A DNA stretch of 64,000 bases, taken from NCBI GenBank assembly GCA_015852425.1, contig JAAAIG010000018.1, positions 51,943-115,942 on the forward strand, written 5' to 3'. Positions 25,094 through 38,706 of the stretch are shown piece after piece; within the stretch, counting starts at the first letter, position 1; every line of letters begins with the position of its first letter. The translations under genes and the position numbers were made by a program. This stretch comes from Gryganskiella cystojenkinii. Lineage: Eukaryota; Mortierellomycota; Mortierellomycetes; Mortierellales; Mortierellaceae. The notes beneath the pieces were generated by a model. That model saw nothing but the letters and a program-made list of their open reading frames with translations. It did not search any database and was not told the origin of the DNA.

Positions 25094-28000
25094 ATGGAGT
25101 CAGCCATTGTGCATGAACTGGGCCCTGCGAACAACAACAACAACGACACCAACTCGATTTCAACCATCCTCGCTTCAAAGATGCACGCCCTGAACGAGGA
25201 CCCTCACAACATCAAGGACGCCGACACCGTCGTCTCCTCTGACACTGAAGACAACCACCAACACCTGTCCTCAAAGACCAACAAACACCTCTCCCATATC
25301 TCTGCAGACTCTGTAGCGACCACAGCCTTTGAAGACGACGACGATGAAGACAATGTCAAAGAGCACCATCGTCGAAGTCATTCCGGATCGGACTCACTTT
25401 ACTCTGTTGTTACAGAGGCCACAGAGCCCCACTCCCATGAGAAGGCCACACCCGTCTCACCTATCTACACTACTACTACTACTACTCTCACCACAGCAGA
25501 GGAAACCAAGCATGCTCCTCTTTCAGTTTCGACTGCTAATATCAGCAACACCTCAGCATATAATCGAGACGAACAGTTGGACCCTTGGGGTTCAAATCCA
25601 TACGACCAAGAAGACCTTGCCGGTACACTTCGTTTCGATCGTCGTCCGGACGACGAGGATGAGGATCTCACAGCTGCAGAAGAACAGGACAAGGTCTCAA
25701 ACTTGACTCTGAAGACAACAGCGGGATCATCACCGACAACTACCCGCCCTGGCGCAGAACCCGATACTCTCGCCCGACTCAATCGAGAATTCGAGATGCT
25801 GACAAACGGTCAGGCCATCCAGATCACTACCACCGCGGCCAGTTCACCTCTGCAACTCGAGTTTGACCGGGAACATCTCGAAGATCCCCGGGGGATCATG
25901 GAGCGTTCCATTCCAGACAAAGACAAGAAGATCAAGTTGTCGAAAATGTTTTCAAGAGCTGCTTCTAATGGAGACATGAACCGGATAGCCGACATGCTTG
26001 ACAACTTCCGGGACTGGATCGATATCGAAGCCCAGGACGAGGACGGTACCAGTCCTCTGATTTATGCAGCCTGTTTTGGCCACGTTGAGATTGCATTCAT
26101 GCTCTTGGAGGCAGGCGCAGCGGTCGACGCTCGCGACAAGTGTAAGGTTTTTTTTGTGCCTCATAAAATTTTTCAATGATGATGATGCTTTGGGGGGTTG
26201 GGGGTCGGGGGTACCCTGCTCTAACCACATTTCAAGTGAAATATTTTGCGAGCACTTTGGAGGAGCACTCACAGACTCACGCACCTCAATTTATTTTTAA
26301 TTGCAACTAGTCGGCTGGACAGCACTTGTCTGGGCAACAAACAACAAGCATGATAACATGGTCCGACTTTTGCTTGAACATGGGGCTTCGACCTCGGCTC
26401 AGACTGCAAAAGGTCATACGATCGTGGATTTCTTGCGACATGATCCCAACGACAACACGAGGATTGTTCAAATCTTTCAGGAACCCGGTCGAAGGGACAG
26501 TATCTCGAGCAATGGATCCTTGATTCGGACAACCAACTCTTCCATCGGTGACGACCTCTTTTATCAGGCCGGGATCGACGGCTTTGAAGAGATGATGGCC
26601 GAGAATGAAAGGCGTTACCGAATGGCGATGGAGAGTGCCAACGCCTTTGACGTTGACATGGCGGATCTTTCCTTGGCTGATCAGGTGTGTATAACACATT
26701 GTCTCTGTATTTCTCCCTGTTTTTGTCAGATCCGATGATGTGCTTTTAGGAGAAGGAGTGTAAATGAGGGACGTGCATTTTTTGTTTTGTTCAGATGAAT
26801 GATTATTTTTTGGGCGAATGACGCTGCTGTGCAACCAGCATAACCTTCTTGGCAAGGTCGACGACGGGACGGGTGGCGCTCCATTTGTTTTGAGGTGTTT
26901 CTGATGGGGAGGTGGGGGTTGTATTTTTTCATGTGCGCCAGGTTGCCATTCTTTTTTTGCTTTGTTTTTATTGTTAGGCTATTTTTGACTGGGCAGGGAA
27001 GCGTGAAAAAAGGGGAAAGGAGGCAGAACATGAGTGGCACACAAAGAGCATGCGGTCTCTTTCTTTTTGCAGCAAACACCCTGACTAACCCATGCATGCA
27101 TGTGTCTTTATATCCTTGATTTTCTCTCTCTCCTTGGCTGATTGTTCTCTCTTACCTCATTGTTTTTACATAGCCACAACTGGACGACGAAGGCGAGTTT
27201 GATTGGGAAAGATGTCTGCCGGATCAGATGTTTGTCTTCTCGAGCAAGGATATCGGCCACATCATCGAGACGACTATTACAAACATGGAACCGACCCGGT
27301 CAAGGCAACACAAACCCACCCCAGCCTATGTCCTCTTCTTGGCCGCGAGATTTGCGCACTACTTCAGTTCGCCCGAGCTTCTGGATGAGTTGTTGGAGGC
27401 GACTTGCACCGCTATTGCCAATGTCACTCACGTAAGCTTGTTTTTCTTTGTCCTTAATTCAGGAACATGCCAAATCATCCTCACAAGGTCATTTGTTCTA
27501 ACCCCATCCTATATATATATATTTCTTTCTTATGCCTCTCTCCAAATATAGAACAAACCCGAGGACATGACGCTGACGGCCTACTGGATCTCAAACTCGA
27601 GTGTCCTGCTTCATTTCTTGCGCAAGGATCCTGGGTTGGGAATGGCTTCAGGTTTCCATCAGGTCAAGATCGAGGCTCTGATCCAAGATATGTTGCAGAT
27701 GCTGGTCATGGATGCAGAACGCAGGATCGAAAAGATTCTCGAGACCGCCATGTTGGATCATGATACGATCGCTGGTCTGGACGAGGTCAAGTTTCAATCC
27801 GATTGGGCGTTTTTGTGGAGAGGATCCATGAGTAAGTCCTCGTCCAAGAATTCGACCGTCAGCAGCGCGACCGGCGGGAACAATACGACCAAGAGGGCCA
27901 GCTCTCCCTTGTCACCGAACCTCGGATCGACGGCAATGTTTTCAGGACCCAGTAATGGAACCTCGCCTTCGCCTCGTCCGTTGACCAGGACGTCTTCTCA

Positions 28001-28934
28001 ACATACTGTGCCCTTGGCCGTGAACCGTCCTCCATCCCCGCGTCAACGTCGCATCTCCCCCAGGACCATCACGACCATGCTGTCCTCACTCTTGTTCGTG
28101 ATGCAAACATACGATATCCACCCGGACATTATCCACTACGTGATTGCCCAGTTGTTGCATTACGTCTCTTGCGAGGTCTTCAACCGGATGATGCTCAACA
28201 AGAAGATGTTGTCCCGTAGCAAGGCCCTCCAGACCCGTTTGAACCTCTCGATCCTGGAGGAATGGATTCGGTTGAACAACTTGCCCGCAAAGCTTACAGA
28301 TCAGTTTGCTCCTCTTGTCCAGCTGTTGCAACTTCTTCAAGTTCTTTCACTGCAAGAGGATTTCCCGACATGGATCGAGACACTCAAGAAACTCGAGTTG
28401 TTGAACCCGACCCAGGTCAAACGCGTCGTGAGCGCGTACAGATTCGAAGTAAATGAGCCCAGACTTGGGGAGGAGATCACGCAGTATGTTCTCCAGATTG
28501 CGGCGGATACGGAGAAGATGGTCCGCAGACAGATGATGGATCGAAAGCGGGAGAGACCGTTGACCATGATGTCGATCTCGTCCAAAGCATCGACCGTTTC
28601 TTCATTACGAAGCTCGATCTCTGTTGCCTCCACACAGGCGACCTCCACGGATCTCTCCGACGCAGCCACGGCCAGGACCTCGATCAGTACCGAGGCCACG
28701 ATGGCTTCAGCTTCCCCCGCCTTGTTGACCGAGGCCGAGAAGGCGAGGGCCAAGAGACGCCAGCGTGAGCAAGAAGAGGAAGCGAGCCTGTTGTCGGAGA
28801 CGAGGAACAGTAAAGCCTGGTTACCGTTCGTGATCCCAGAGAACATGGCAGAGCGGGAGCATGGGCTTGAGCGGGTCTTTGTTCCGTTGATCCCCGAGGA
28901 GATGATGTCGCTGCTGGACACGTATTCATCATGA
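25094..28934 (+). CDS. ankyrin-repeat and DIL (dilute) domain protein
   Basis: Four exons (25094-26141, 26311-26684, 27174-27431, 27552-28934) give about 1020 residues. The first ~290 residues are acidic and Ser/Thr-rich. Two or three ankyrin repeats follow (~305-420): DGTSPLIYAACFGHVEIAFM, then FGWTALVWATNNKHDNMVRL across the first junction. From ~580 to ~890 lies a DIL region (AYWISNSSVLLHFLRKDPGL; LLFVMQTYDIHPDIIHYVIA; LNLSILEEWIRLNNLP), the globular tail fold of class V myosins. It has no motor domain. The same ankyrin plus DIL combination exists as a standalone family in many fungi, of uncertain role, probably in vesicle or actin-linked transport. The C-terminal ~130 residues are basic and coiled-coil-like. 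Start chosen as first in-frame ATG. Confidence 0.9.
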
Positions 28935-29285
28935 GTTTTGTCGAAGCAAGAAAAAAACAAGAAAAAACAAGAAAACAAACATCCCTTCCCCCCCCCCTTT
29001 CTCTCGCTAGTATATATTGTATCGTTTAGCAGGCTGTAAGTCGTTGTGCGAATAGAGAGACTAGAGATATTGCATACCAGAAGTCGAAAAAAAAGCTCCG
29101 CAAAAAGGACATCGTATCTCGTACGTGTTGTTGGTATATATGGTTTTTTATATTTGATTATGGATCAACCGTTGACGCGGGTGGGTTTAACTTTGTCAAA
29201 AAAGAAAAAAGTATTCGAATGGAGGAAGAAATGCAAGGTGGTAGGGAGGGTACTGGCGGAAAAAAAAGGGTTATTTAAACTTTCT
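28935..29285. other. convergent intergenic region, ankyrin-DIL and COQ5
   Basis: Two 3' ends meet here. A C-run (28990-28998) and A-rich stretches are visible. No gene recognised. Confidence 0.6.
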
Positions 29286-30606
<1,321 letters not shown>

Positions 30607-30904
30607 GGTCGCGATTATGATGATGTGAGAATGAAGGAACGAAATGAAAAGGAATAAAAAAAGAGAGAGGCGAATTCGTTTTCGGCGTGTTTGTCTCCGT
30701 CGCTTGCCATCCCTTCGCCGGGAAAGACTTCGAGGCACTCAAGCTGTTTGTGTCTTCGAAAACGGGTATGGCAGTCACGCAGATCGACGGGTCACGTGTA
30801 ATTTTCCTCCATCATCTCTTAATGCGTTCCATGCGTTGCATGCGTGCCTTCTTCTCCAGACTTCACTCTCATTACTCCGCTACTGCATCGACATTTATAA
30901 CATC

Positions 30905-32002
30905 ATGGCTACTGCTCGCCCCTGGAAGTTCGATTTTGCTACCTCAGACTCATCAAAGTAATGGTCACATCGCATCAGGAACATAAAGGAATTGCATGGA
31001 AACGAACTTGCTGTTTCTCTAAGAGATGATGAGAGAGAGAGAGAAACGAAACGCCCAACTCGTTATTGACAATCGTCGCCTTTTCTCTTTTCCACTCCAC
31101 AGGCGCCCTGTCGCTGACCCTCCAGGATATGTTGGACCCAAGGATGTTTCCTCCAAGGGACATGTATGTTTATCGTTGTATTTGACGCATTCCGGATAAG
31201 AGAACTGAATATCATTTTCGTGTTTCAGGAGACCGGGGCAGAGCGTTTTGCTCGATGTACTTGGAACTAACTCTTTTATATTTTGGTCCGCGCTTCTCTT
31301 CTCGTTATATAGAAAGGATCCAAGCAAAAAGTTGACAATGAGCTGTTGAAAGTCAAGGTAACGCCACAGCGGAGGGATTAAAATATGTCGAGAGCTTTGA
31401 ATCTGTTACGTTCACCAGGAACACTGCTACTCAACCGGCCAACTAGTTACTAATGTTACATTGCGAATTTATTCTTAATTTTTTTTTTTAAAAAATTTAT
31501 AGAAAGCATGGGATGTTGCCCTGGCGCCCGGAAAGCAGTTGCCTATGCAGGGATTCATGCTCTGGATGAGTGGAAACAGTGTCCAGATTTTTTCTGTCGC
31601 CATCACAGCCATGCTCATGTTCTCGCCCATCAGAGCCATCATGACCATGTCCCAAGGTAGGGAGAAAAAAAACGACACTGCTCGACTGTTACCTCAATAC
31701 AGGATTTGTTCATTCTTGTTTTTTCTTTCAGGGTGTGTTAACAAGGACTGTTTTTAATCTTTTTTTTTCATTTTTTCATTCTTGAACTCTTAGTCTTTGA
31801 ACGATACGAGACGGTATCACCTGTCAAGGTCTCATTCATGGATAGCCCCTTGGCTTTGCCAAAGTTGACGTTCGTGGCGATGCAGATCCTGACGATTTTG
31901 TTGGGCATGTGGAAGTTGAACGCGATGGGTCTCTTGCCCACGTCGCATTCAGATTGGTTGGCGTTCTTGGACCCAAAGACCTCGATCGAGTTTACGGCTT
32001 AA
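30905..32002 (+). CDS. EMC4: ER membrane protein complex subunit 4
   Basis: Five exons (30905-30957, 31103-31163, 31313-31357, 31503-31656, 31794-32002) give about 173 residues. EMC4 is a small two-helix subunit of the EMC insertase, which places transmembrane segments into the ER. Evidence is the WKFDFA start, the KAWDVALAPGKQLPMQGFML block, SGNSVQIFSVAITAMLMFSP with PIRAIM, and the C-terminal GLLPTSHSDWLAFLDPKTSI, which closely follows animal EMC4. Exon 3 is only 45 bp. Four of the five exons are under 160 bp, so single-frame searches miss most of the gene. Confidence 0.95.
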
Positions 32003-32294
32003 AAGAGTTTCTGAATTTGTAGAATACCAAGCGAAAGAAACGAGAGCAGAGAGGTGACACAAATATTAAAAAATGTAGAATTAGTGATACGCATCTGCTC
32101 TGGGTGACTTGTTGAAAGGTCTGACTGGCAGGGGACAAGGACAGAAAGAGGAGGAACCCCTTCTCCCGCGCAAAAAAGTGCCACAAACAACACGTGATCG
32201 GATTTGCAAGTTCCAAAAAACAGCATTAGACTTCATTCCTTTTGACACCTCCATTACTTTCATTACAAAAAAATCAAAGAACGACCGATCCGCC

Positions 32295-33512
32295 ATGGCC
32301 GTGTCGATCGCTTCTAACAAGGGATTCATCTCGATCTGCAGTCTCATTCGGTCAGCTCGTTCCGTGTCGGCGCAAAGACTCCTGCCAGCCAACAATATCG
32401 CCTGGTGGACTCAAACCGCTTCTCCTTGTACTACGCGACGGACTTTTAGCACCACGACGGCAATCGCACAACAGCAACAGCAGCAACGACAGCAACACTT
32501 GCACCCCGATGAGCTCTCCTCCCTTCCCTCTCCCTCTACGATTCCCTCCCTCACTGCCTCTAACAGCACCGTCCTTGTCCAGCACGGGCAAAAGACAAAG
32601 AACGCCAGAAAACCAACCACCAGAAAGCATGTACGGTGGACAGAGGAGGAAACATTGTCACTCCAAGACCATGTCCGACAGGGCAAAACCACTCCAGACA
32701 TCCATCACCTGTTCCCGAACCGGACCATCAGCGCGATCGATTTCCACGTAGCAGGCGTTCGGTCCGCGATGATCAACGAAGAACTAGACAAACAAGAAGC
32801 TCTCCTCCGGGAGCAAGAGGGAGAAGGCAGAGATCAATCAACCGAGACAGTGTTGACGACACAAGAAAGAGCAGAAATAGTAAATCGTCTGCGACCCAAG
32901 CTTAAGCCCTGGACAGAGCAAGAAGATAATATCCTGCGGGATTTGGTCGAGATCTATGGGGCACAGTCACGATGGAACGAGTTGGAGAACCATTTAGTCG
33001 ATGGCAAGACTAGGTTAGGTCGGACCTCGACCTCGTGTCGACGACGATGGGAGATTATCAATCCAGTCTCAGAAAGGAAACGCGGTCACTGGCAAGACCA
33101 TGAACATGCACTGTTGTTCAAGTCCTTGAATGCCCAACTGGCAGGTGCGATGGACGATGGAGTCAAGGACAAGGACAAGAACAATGGAAACAAGACCGTA
33201 AAGTCGACGATATACTCTAGAGCAGATGTAGCGCGACTCCGTCAGCAAAATCTCGAAGATATCAGCTGGAACGAAGTCAGTAAGGTGGTCGGCTCCAGGA
33301 CCTCGAGTCAATGTCGCAGTCGTGTTTTCAAGTGTATCTTGAGCGGAGACAGAGGCAGTTGGACCGATAGAGAGCTACACTTACTCCACGAGGGGTTCAG
33401 GGAATATGGGACGGACTGGATCAAGATCGCAGCAAAGATTGGCACGCGGTCTGCGTCTCAGGTCCAAAATACGCATTGGAGAATGACAAGGCCAAATACC
33501 AACGCTGAATAA
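32295..33512 (+). CDS. four-repeat Myb/SANT protein with mitochondrial-type N-terminus
   Basis: A single-exon frame of 405 residues from ATG 32295; the frame is open further upstream but that part has no gene-like context. Four Myb/SANT-like repeats are visible: HVRWTEEETLSLQDHV (~115), KPWTEQEDNILRDLVEIYGA (~215), RGHWQDHEHALLFKSLN with ISWNEVSKVVGSRTSSQCRS (~260-350) and GSWTDRELHLLHEGFREYGT with WIKIAAKIGTRSASQVQNTH (~355-400). The tryptophan spacing is that of DNA-binding Myb. The first 60 residues lack acids, are rich in Arg/Ser/Ala, and contain RRTFSTTTA, which resembles a matrix-peptidase cleavage site. Location in mitochondria is inference; a nuclear factor is the default alternative. 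Confidence 0.85.
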   Translation: MAVSIASNKGFISICSLIRSARSVSAQRLLPANNIAWWTQTASPCTTRRTFSTTTAIAQQQQQQRQQHLHPDELSSLPSPSTIPSLTASNSTVLVQHGQKTKNARKPTTRKHVRWTEEETLSLQDHVRQGKTTPDIHHLFPNRTISAIDFHVAGVRSAMINEELDKQEALLREQEGEGRDQSTETVLTTQERAEIVNRLRPKLKPWTEQEDNILRDLVEIYGAQSRWNELENHLVDGKTRLGRTSTSCRRRWEIINPVSERKRGHWQDHEHALLFKSLNAQLAGAMDDGVKDKDKNNGNKTVKSTIYSRADVARLRQQNLEDISWNEVSKVVGSRTSSQCRSRVFKCILSGDRGSWTDRELHLLHEGFREYGTDWIKIAAKIGTRSASQVQNTHWRMTRPNTNAE

Positions 33513-33580
33513 ACCAGAGAACGTGACTGTTCTTCAATTTTTTTGCTTTCTTTTTTTTTTTTTTGTCCAACACAAACATT

Positions 33581-33614
33581 TACACACACAGACAGACAGA
33601 CACACAGACACACA
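33581..33614 (+). repeat. CA/GACA microsatellite
   Basis: Alternating ACAC and GACA units in the presumed 5' leader of the triple CCCH gene, about 70 bases before its ATG. Confidence 0.85.
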
Positions 33615-33684
33615 TTGACACCATTCGCTTCGTTGTCTCCATCTTTTCTTTCTTCTTCAGGATCTCCTCTAATCACAGCCTGCA

Positions 33685-35407
33685 ATGGAAACCAAACTGT
33701 CACTCGAAGCACTCAAAGCTTCGGTCCTTCCGACCCTTGACATTACCGCACCTCAGAGTACTGGCCCTACAAAGTTCAAACGTGTCAGACAACCAGCAGG
33801 CGCAGTCTCAAACGATAACAGCAGTGCAACAACCTCAAACGCATTTCCAACAAGCTCGGCCTCAACCTCGACTGTGAATGCACCAACGACCACAACATCA
33901 ATAGCTGCAACCATAACCGTGTCCACTCCTTCTTCTATCCCAAAGACGGCAACGATCATGGCCACAGTTGCTACCACAAGTTCAAAAAAACAGGCACCCA
34001 AGCACCAACATCCACAGCAACAACATCAAACACAAAACCTTAGCAAACCTGTCCCAAATGATCTTCAAGCCGCAGCCGCAGCCATATTTGCTCCCTTGAC
34101 ACCTGTCGCCACCCCGGATTTCGCTTCGGATTCTGCGGTCGCAGCCAGTACGATCCCACAACAACCTCAGACATCTTCTGGATCAGAGGCAACAGGCAAG
34201 AAGAAGAGACGTCGCAAGGGCAAAGGTCACCAAAACCAGAACGAGAACAACAACGGAGCGGCAGCAGCAGAAGGATCAACAGCGGGTACGACAACAGACC
34301 ACCCTGGCAAGAAGCAAAAAATGGATCAGAAACAAGGAAAGCAGCAACAAAACAACAAGTTTGTAAACAACAAAAAATATCCTCGAACTTCCAACAATGT
34401 CGCCTTTATGGAACGATCCGCTATCAAGAAATCCGGGAAACTGGCTCGGAGTCTGGACGCCCAACCGGAATTGGTCGGTGTCTCGACGAAACCCGATGCC
34501 GACTTTGATACTCTCCTGAGTCAACATTATGTCCAAGCCAACAAGGAGCTCGAACGAGATATTGCAGAACAGGCTCGCAAGGCTGCTGCGGATCTCAAGA
34601 AGAAGGAACAAGAGTTGGCGGCCGTACAGGCTCAGATGATGAAACAGGTCGAGGCAATTTCGAACCCTCAACCTTTAGCCGTCCAACCTTCAACACAGAC
34701 TTCAGATACTGCTCGGGTAACAGCACCATCAACTACGACGACGACAGGAAGCGCTCGGGGTGGAACGAAGGATCAAAAGGCACAGGAGAAGCAACCGTTT
34801 GTTCCTCGAAGGGATTGTATGTACTATATCAAGGGACGATGCTTCAAGGTAAAACATATCGATATTCTCTTCTCTCGTTTTCGATCAAAGTTAGTGGTTG
34901 AATGCCGATACTAACTCCACTACGTTTTATGTTACAACTTTTTTGACTGTTTTTTAGGACACGGAATGTACCTTCAAACACGATCCTAGCCTGATCCAGA
35001 CCGTAGAACCACAGGTCCATGTTCCCAAGAAAGAGTCCGAAGAAGTGCGCCTGAGTCGAGGTATCTGCAAGTTCCACAAGACTGGTTGTTGTACCCGGGG
35101 TGATTTCTGTCGACTGAGTCATGACCTCAAGAGTGACCCTTGCACGTATTATCATCTTCAGGGACAGTGTAACCGAGGTGACGAGTGTCAATTTGGACAT
35201 ACACCAATCACACCCGCAGAGCATCAGGCCTTGCAGGACGAATTTACGCTCAAGATGAAGAGGAAGAAGGAAGCCCAAGAAGCCCAGACTCTGTTTGGAG
35301 ACGCGATTGCGTCACGAATGACTGCACGGATGAGTGCTGCTGGAGTGATTGTTTCCCAAGGAAGCATCGGTACCCAGGGTAGCATTGGGACCCAGGGATT
35401 GATCTAG
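33685..35407 (+). CDS. triple CCCH zinc-finger protein
   Basis: Two exons (33685-34848, 34958-35407) give about 537 residues. The first ~380 are low complexity (Thr/Ser/Gln/Ala), with a basic GKKKRRRKGKGHQ stretch and one helical segment (NKELERDIAEQARKAAADLK). The intron lies inside the first of three zinc fingers: CMYYIKGRCFKDTECTFKH, CKFHKTGCCTRGDFCRLSH and CTYYHLQGQCNRGDECQFGH, with spacings C-x7/8-C-x5-C-x3-H. Three adjacent fingers of this type occur in the ZC3H4/6/8 family of RNA-binding regulators, a likely but unproven relation. The C-terminus ends with a short GSIGTQ repeat. Loss of the intron splice would destroy finger one. Confidence 0.88.
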
Positions 35408-35742
35408 TCACACTCTTCAAGTCTCCCGAACTATTGATTGTCTGCTTCAAATTGATGGACTCAACACTTCCAATCTTCTTTACTTAGTTCGTCGTCATGA
35501 AAGATAAAGTTTTAAACTCCCTGGAAACGCCATCAGCACACTTGTACATGTCATGTTCCTTGGCCCACTTGTCATACGCTGCAACTTCTCCGGTCTGGAT
35601 TCAGAAGTTGGACTGTATGAAGTAAGCGCATCGCAGGGACCAAGCCTGGGGGAGTGTGCGTGCGAAACCTTCGTGATCCTGAGTCTCGTTGGATATGTCA
35701 GAGAAATATTTTGCTCGCGAAGGTCAGAGTTTTTCATTTTAT
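35408..35742. other. convergent 3' region, CCCH gene and ASNSD1
   Basis: Only 335 bases separate two converging stop codons. It is of ordinary composition with an AATAAAATG-like string on the minus strand close to 35740. No gene seen. Confidence 0.6.
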
Positions 35743-38287
35743 TTATTCGGTGAGGACGGAACGGTTGACGACTTGTTGACCGATCTCGGATCGACCACTC
35801 TCAGTCATCTTTGCAGTCCTGGCACCAAACTGAACAGCGCGCTTCCAGTGTGTTGCCGCTCGTTCAAACCCTAAAGCCCTGGCAACATGCCGGAGGAGGA
35901 TCTTTTCGCCCACACCTCGAGGATACCGCAGGTCGACCTTGAGATGGACAGGGAGGTTACTCAAGAACTTGACCACGTTTGTGCTCAAGAACGGGTATCG
36001 AGCCTCCTTGCCGTGGTCTGAGATGATACGATCATCACGACCTACAAAAACGATAAAAAAAAATCCATAAAACCTTTCAGAATGGAGAGGCATAAAACGC
36101 GCCTAGGACACAAAACATCAATTAATATGGGGACTTACCAAGGTTGCGAGTGGAGATCCGATCGAGGTCTAGTTGAAGTTCATTAATAAGTCCTTGCCAG
36201 CTTCCCGCCTGGAACTGATCTTTGTGTCGTGAATAACCACCGAGTTGCTCATCAGCTCCCAATCCCGAGAGGAGGACCCTGGCCTGACTGACATAAGATT
36301 TCATAGTTCCGTCCTCTTTCTTGATTTGACCGATACCTCTGGAAGCGAACCAGAATGCCATCGCGATACTCTATTTGCGTTATTCCGACGAGTTAGTTCA
36401 TGTGGGGCTTTGAAATACAATTGTACAGGCTATACCTGACTTGCAGACAACTTACAAGGTCCATCACGGTCTCCAACGGTGCTATCCTCTCCAAGATGTC
36501 TGATTTCTTTGCTGTCGCCTCCTCAAAGGGAATATTGACTTCGACAAAGTTCCAATGCCTCCGAGGTGCTATCCTCCGAAGCTCAGCCACACTCTCATAT
36601 CCAGTCATCCGATCGGGGACATTGAATTTCGTGCTCGACATAGTCGTGAGTGGCGTATCTATATTGTTGGCGCTGGAATCAGAGCTGCTGCTGCCTCCTG
36701 AGCTCGCATCGACAGCACCATGTCTGCTCTTCTTTTCAGAAAGCTGTTGTTGTTTCTTGAGCCGCTTGAGGGCCAGGGCCTCCTCTGCGGCTTTAGCCTT
36801 TTCCGATCTTGGGTTCTCAAATCCGACGTTCAAAAGATCGATCGCCTCGCCTTCGGGCAAAAACTTGTCCGCCAGCGCTGCTAGACAGAGACAATCCAGT
36901 CCACCTGAGAACAGAATTCCTACCCGTGCGTCGTGGATTAATCTATAATAATTTCGTATCATAGACGTAGGTGAAATGTCAGTACGCAAGAACTCTTTCA
37001 AAGGCTCATCTTTTTTAAACTCCAAGACACGTACCCTGTCCGCGGAATATCCTGAACTCTTCTACGGACGGAATCTCCGAGGACTTGGATCATATCGGTT
37101 ACTGCTTGTTGCATGGCGTCAGTCAAAACTGGCGTGACTTCTGGGTGAGCCGCGTTGTACTTGAGGTCCTCCGGGAACGGTTCAGGCAGCTGATCCGGCG
37201 TCGGTAGAGTTTCGTTAACCCGTCCAAACGGTAATTTCTAAACCAAAAGTGTACCGTAGTCAATGAGTATCAAGTGCGGTGGATCACACTGCTTTCTTTG
37301 CATCTAATGTTCCAGTCATACCATGTTGAGGCTTTCGATCTGTGGTGAAATGTCGGTAACAGTGGTGGAGGGGACCCATGGATGATGGGACAAAATTTTA
37401 TCCACTCCAAGCGACAAGCAATAGATGCCATCCGCAGGGACCTCATCCAACGGCAAGAGATCGGTCCTGAAGGCCGAGTAGCCGACAGAGGTCAAGATGA
37501 ATGGGAGTCCCAATCTTTGATTACCCTGGTCCTCTTTGTGCCACAGGAGGGATCGTCGACCCAAGCAATCTCTGCCGAAAAAGAGTCTTTGACTCGATGC
37601 CTAAAAAAAAAAAAAAAAGTTAGATCCGACGTAGGTACTACATACAGAATTTTTTCTGAATGGATTCGAATCTCACTTACATGATAGTACACGAACGCAT
37701 AAGGTCCCTCAATCTTGGACATGATCCCGAGGAAGGCCGCTGTATAAGCCTGACGTGATCCCGTGTCACCGTCACCTGACGCTATTCCCGAGATAGCTTC
37801 CAACAAGTCCATAAGAACTCGACCGTCGTTCTCGTGATGATCGACAGCAATCCCGTCAAAGATCTCGCCGTTCCAGAGAAGAACATTTCCGGAGGACGAT
37901 ACATGGGGCTGATGGGTTACAATGTCGCCTCGAAGATGCAGCACAGCACCGTAAAATGACAGAGAGCAGGCCTCTTCTTGCGAAGCAGCTGTGGAGACAT
38001 TCAATTGATGGACATTCTGGGCACTGGGACCTATGTAAGAAGGAGGATCGACACGACAGAAATACGAGAGAGAGAGGATTTGTCAGACCTTTGCGGATCA
38101 AATTGGAGATGGACCTAAACGCAAGAAAGTAATAATAATAAGTGTTTGTGTGCTGACCTCTCCTGGAATTGAGTTGTCTCAATTCAGACCAGGTGGATGC
38201 ATAGCTTATTGTCGAGCCCTGCACTAACGAATGGTCCTGATCATGATGAATGCAGCATGACTGAATGCCGAGGAGAATGCCGCACAT
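35743..38287 (-). CDS. ASNSD1: asparagine synthetase domain-containing protein (ASNSD1 type)
   Basis: Seven exons on the minus strand (38287-38158, 38030-37681, 37600-37322, 37237-37035, 36942-36456, 36370-36139, 36041-35743) give about 659 residues. The protein begins MCGILL, so the Cys2 nucleophile of class II glutamine amidotransferases is present. GNVLLWNGEIF and FFGRDCLGRRSLLW are glutaminase-domain motifs. The synthetase half has the PP-loop VGILFSGGLDC, where Cys replaces the usual Ser of SGGxDS. The block VLLSGLGADEQLGGYSRH and GRDDRIISDHGKEARYPFL place it with ASNSD1 (yeast YML096W), not with true asparagine synthetase. Its biochemical role is not settled in any organism. An insertion at ~370-420 (SSGGSSSSDSSANNID) is low complexity. 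Divergent neighbour begins 419 bp away. Confidence 0.92.
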
Positions 38288-38706
38288 GAGAGTGAGTCTC
38301 TGGTGCAAGCCCTTGTCAGCTAGTCGGTGGCGTGGAAAGAAGTAAGAAGAAGAATAAAAACAAAGACCCTTTTTAAAAGGTGAGAGCACAGCAAAGCGTC
38401 GCACAAGCCACGATGCATAAGTTCCAGTTCAACTCCAGTCCAAGCCCAGACTCTAAAAAATCCTATGGTGCTTTTGGAGGTTTTTGCTCCCTTTCTTTTC
38501 TTTCTTTTTTTTCTTTCGTTCCTTCTGTCGCACCACTCCGCTGTCCCGCTCATTCTTCTCTCCACTCTTTACCTTTTCCCGAACCAACACCGCCCACCGT
38601 CGACTGGCTTGTGCGGCATTCTCCTCTTTCATTTCATCTCTCCTTCTCTTTTGCCCGCAGTAAACGAATTCCCAAACGCGGCTCTCATCTTTCCATCGCC
38701 CTCCAA
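38288..38706. promoter_or_regulatory. divergent promoter region, ASNSD1 type and CUE-SMR gene
   Basis: 419 bases between opposing start codons. It holds a C/T-rich tract (38500-38700) on the plus-strand side. No upstream gene or RNA recognised. Confidence 0.5.

Noticed and set aside
32109..32294. Upstream extension of the Myb protein frame
   Set aside because: No gene-like leader or targeting context; ATG 32295 has a good context and yields a presequence-like N-terminus.
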